From Pirellulaceae bacterium (GTDB lineage Bacteria > Planctomycetota > Planctomycetia > Pirellulales > Pirellulaceae), in the NCBI GenBank assembly GCA_022448645.1, contig JAKVBZ010000162.1, forward strand, positions 1-6,529: a DNA stretch of 6,529 bases, in the 5' to 3' direction. Of the stretch, positions 6,315 through 6,529 are shown piece after piece. The notes beneath the pieces were generated by a model. The model was not told the origin of the DNA. It did not search any database and worked only from the letters and a program-made list of their open reading frames with translations. A program made the position numbers and the translations under genes. Every line of letters begins with the position of its first letter. Position 1 is the first letter of the stretch.

Positions 6315-6354
6315 GTGGTCCGGTCAGTGCATGGATCACGGTCGGAGTGCGACC
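6315..6354 (+). promoter_or_regulatory. Two abutting hairpins in the leader of the Gfo/Idh gene
   Basis: GTGGTCC (6315-6321) pairs with GGATCAC (6333-6339), a 7-bp stem with one G-T pair and an 11-base loop. It is followed with no gap by GGTCG (6340-6344) with CGACC (6350-6354), a 5-bp stem with a 5-base loop. TTTCCT follows, too interrupted to be a strong terminator. The pair sits 38 bases before the ATG at 6393 and could be a leader control structure. No known riboswitch core is recognised. Confidence 0.3.
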
Positions 6355-6392
6355 TTTCCTACAAAATTTGAGCTTTGCGAAGGAACTTTTAA

Positions 6393-6529
6393 ATGGCAAA
6401 GATTCGTTGGGGTGTATTGAGTACTGCGAAGATCGGCACGCGACATGTCATTCCGGCAATGCAGCAGTCGTCTCACTGTGAAATCGTGGCGATTGCTTCC
6501 CGAGATCTGGAACGTGCTCAAGCGGTTGC
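6393..6529 (+). CDS. Gfo/Idh/MocA family oxidoreductase, N-terminal part, cut by the window end
   Basis: Only 45 codons and two bases are present. The protein begins MAKIRWGVLSTAKIG and continues with a helix (TRHVIPAMQ) and a second strand, EIVAIASRDLERAQAV. This is the N-terminal NAD(P)-binding Rossmann fold of the glucose-fructose oxidoreductase / inositol dehydrogenase family: the glycine-loop strand, then the IASR-D turn that meets the cofactor ribose. The complete protein is expected to be about 320-380 residues, so most of it, including the catalytic Lys region, lies outside. AAGGA at 6380-6384, 8 bases before the ATG, is a well-placed ribosome site and settles the start against an out-of-frame ATG at 6296. 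Members oxidise or reduce sugars, cyclitols or their derivatives; the substrate cannot be told from this fragment. Confidence 0.9.
   Translation, partial: MAKIRWGVLSTAKIGTRHVIPAMQQSSHCEIVAIASRDLERAQAV

Larger units (their letters stand above)
5927..6392. other. 466-base gap without a convincing protein gene
   Basis: Short open frames cross this stretch on both strands (TTG 5977 to 6183 forward; GTG 6218 to 5949 reverse), but neither has a well-placed ribosome site or a recognisable domain. What it does hold is a cluster of complementary segments from about 5985 to 6221, a triloop palindrome at 6235-6249, an AT-rich patch at 6267-6290 with TAAAAT at 6275-6280 as a weak -10 candidate, and two abutting hairpins at 6315-6354. 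No intrinsic terminator with a T-run is visible after the PLP-enzyme gene. Confidence 0.6.

Noticed and set aside
6296..6481. ATG open frame of 61 codons ahead of and overlapping the Gfo/Idh start
   Set aside because: It overlaps the well-supported Gfo/Idh reading frame in another phase, lacks a Shine-Dalgarno and resembles no family.

Overview
The window looks like a chromosomal segment from a planctomycete, probably of the Pirellulaceae/Rhodopirellula type. This is inferred from protein style rather than from a marker gene. The main evidence is a Hanks-type kinase with the short helical N-terminal module (an '...LTQYQAAQL...' stretch before the kinase fold) and C-terminal membrane anchor typical of that phylum. 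Supporting evidence is the moderate GC content, loosely packed genes on both strands, and a run of sugar-isomerase, SDR, Gfo/Idh/MocA and D-amino-acid-type enzymes. No rRNA, tRNA, CRISPR array, transposase or phage gene is visible.

Layout: (1) 23-847 (+) is a metal-dependent sugar epimerase/isomerase of the TIM-barrel family. (2) 850-2412 (-) is a tail-anchored Ser/Thr protein kinase; its stop codon lies two bases from that of gene 1, so the genes converge. (3) 2413-2601 is a gap with two overlapping inverted repeats. (4) 2602-3408 (-) is an SDR oxidoreductase. (5) 3409-3641 is a divergent intergenic region with an extended -10 promoter candidate and a perfect 18-bp tandem duplication. (6) 3642-4736 (+) is an M19 (renal/membrane dipeptidase-type) peptidase. 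(7) 4841-5926 (+) is a PLP enzyme of the D-threonine aldolase / D-serine dehydratase fold. (8) 5927-6392 is a 466-bp gap with no convincing protein gene but many complementary segments; it is the best candidate here for an undescribed element. (9) 6393-end (+) is the start of a Gfo/Idh/MocA oxidoreductase.

The most coherent functional unit is the M19 peptidase followed by the D-amino-acid PLP enzyme. M19 enzymes often accept dipeptides with a D-residue at the C-terminal side, and the next gene is built to aldol-cleave or dehydrate D-hydroxy amino acids. Together they suggest salvage of D-amino acids from peptides or cell-wall fragments. The sugar epimerase, SDR and Gfo/Idh proteins point to general carbohydrate or sugar-acid catabolism, but no substrate can be named from sequence alone. 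The kinase appears to be an independent signalling gene.
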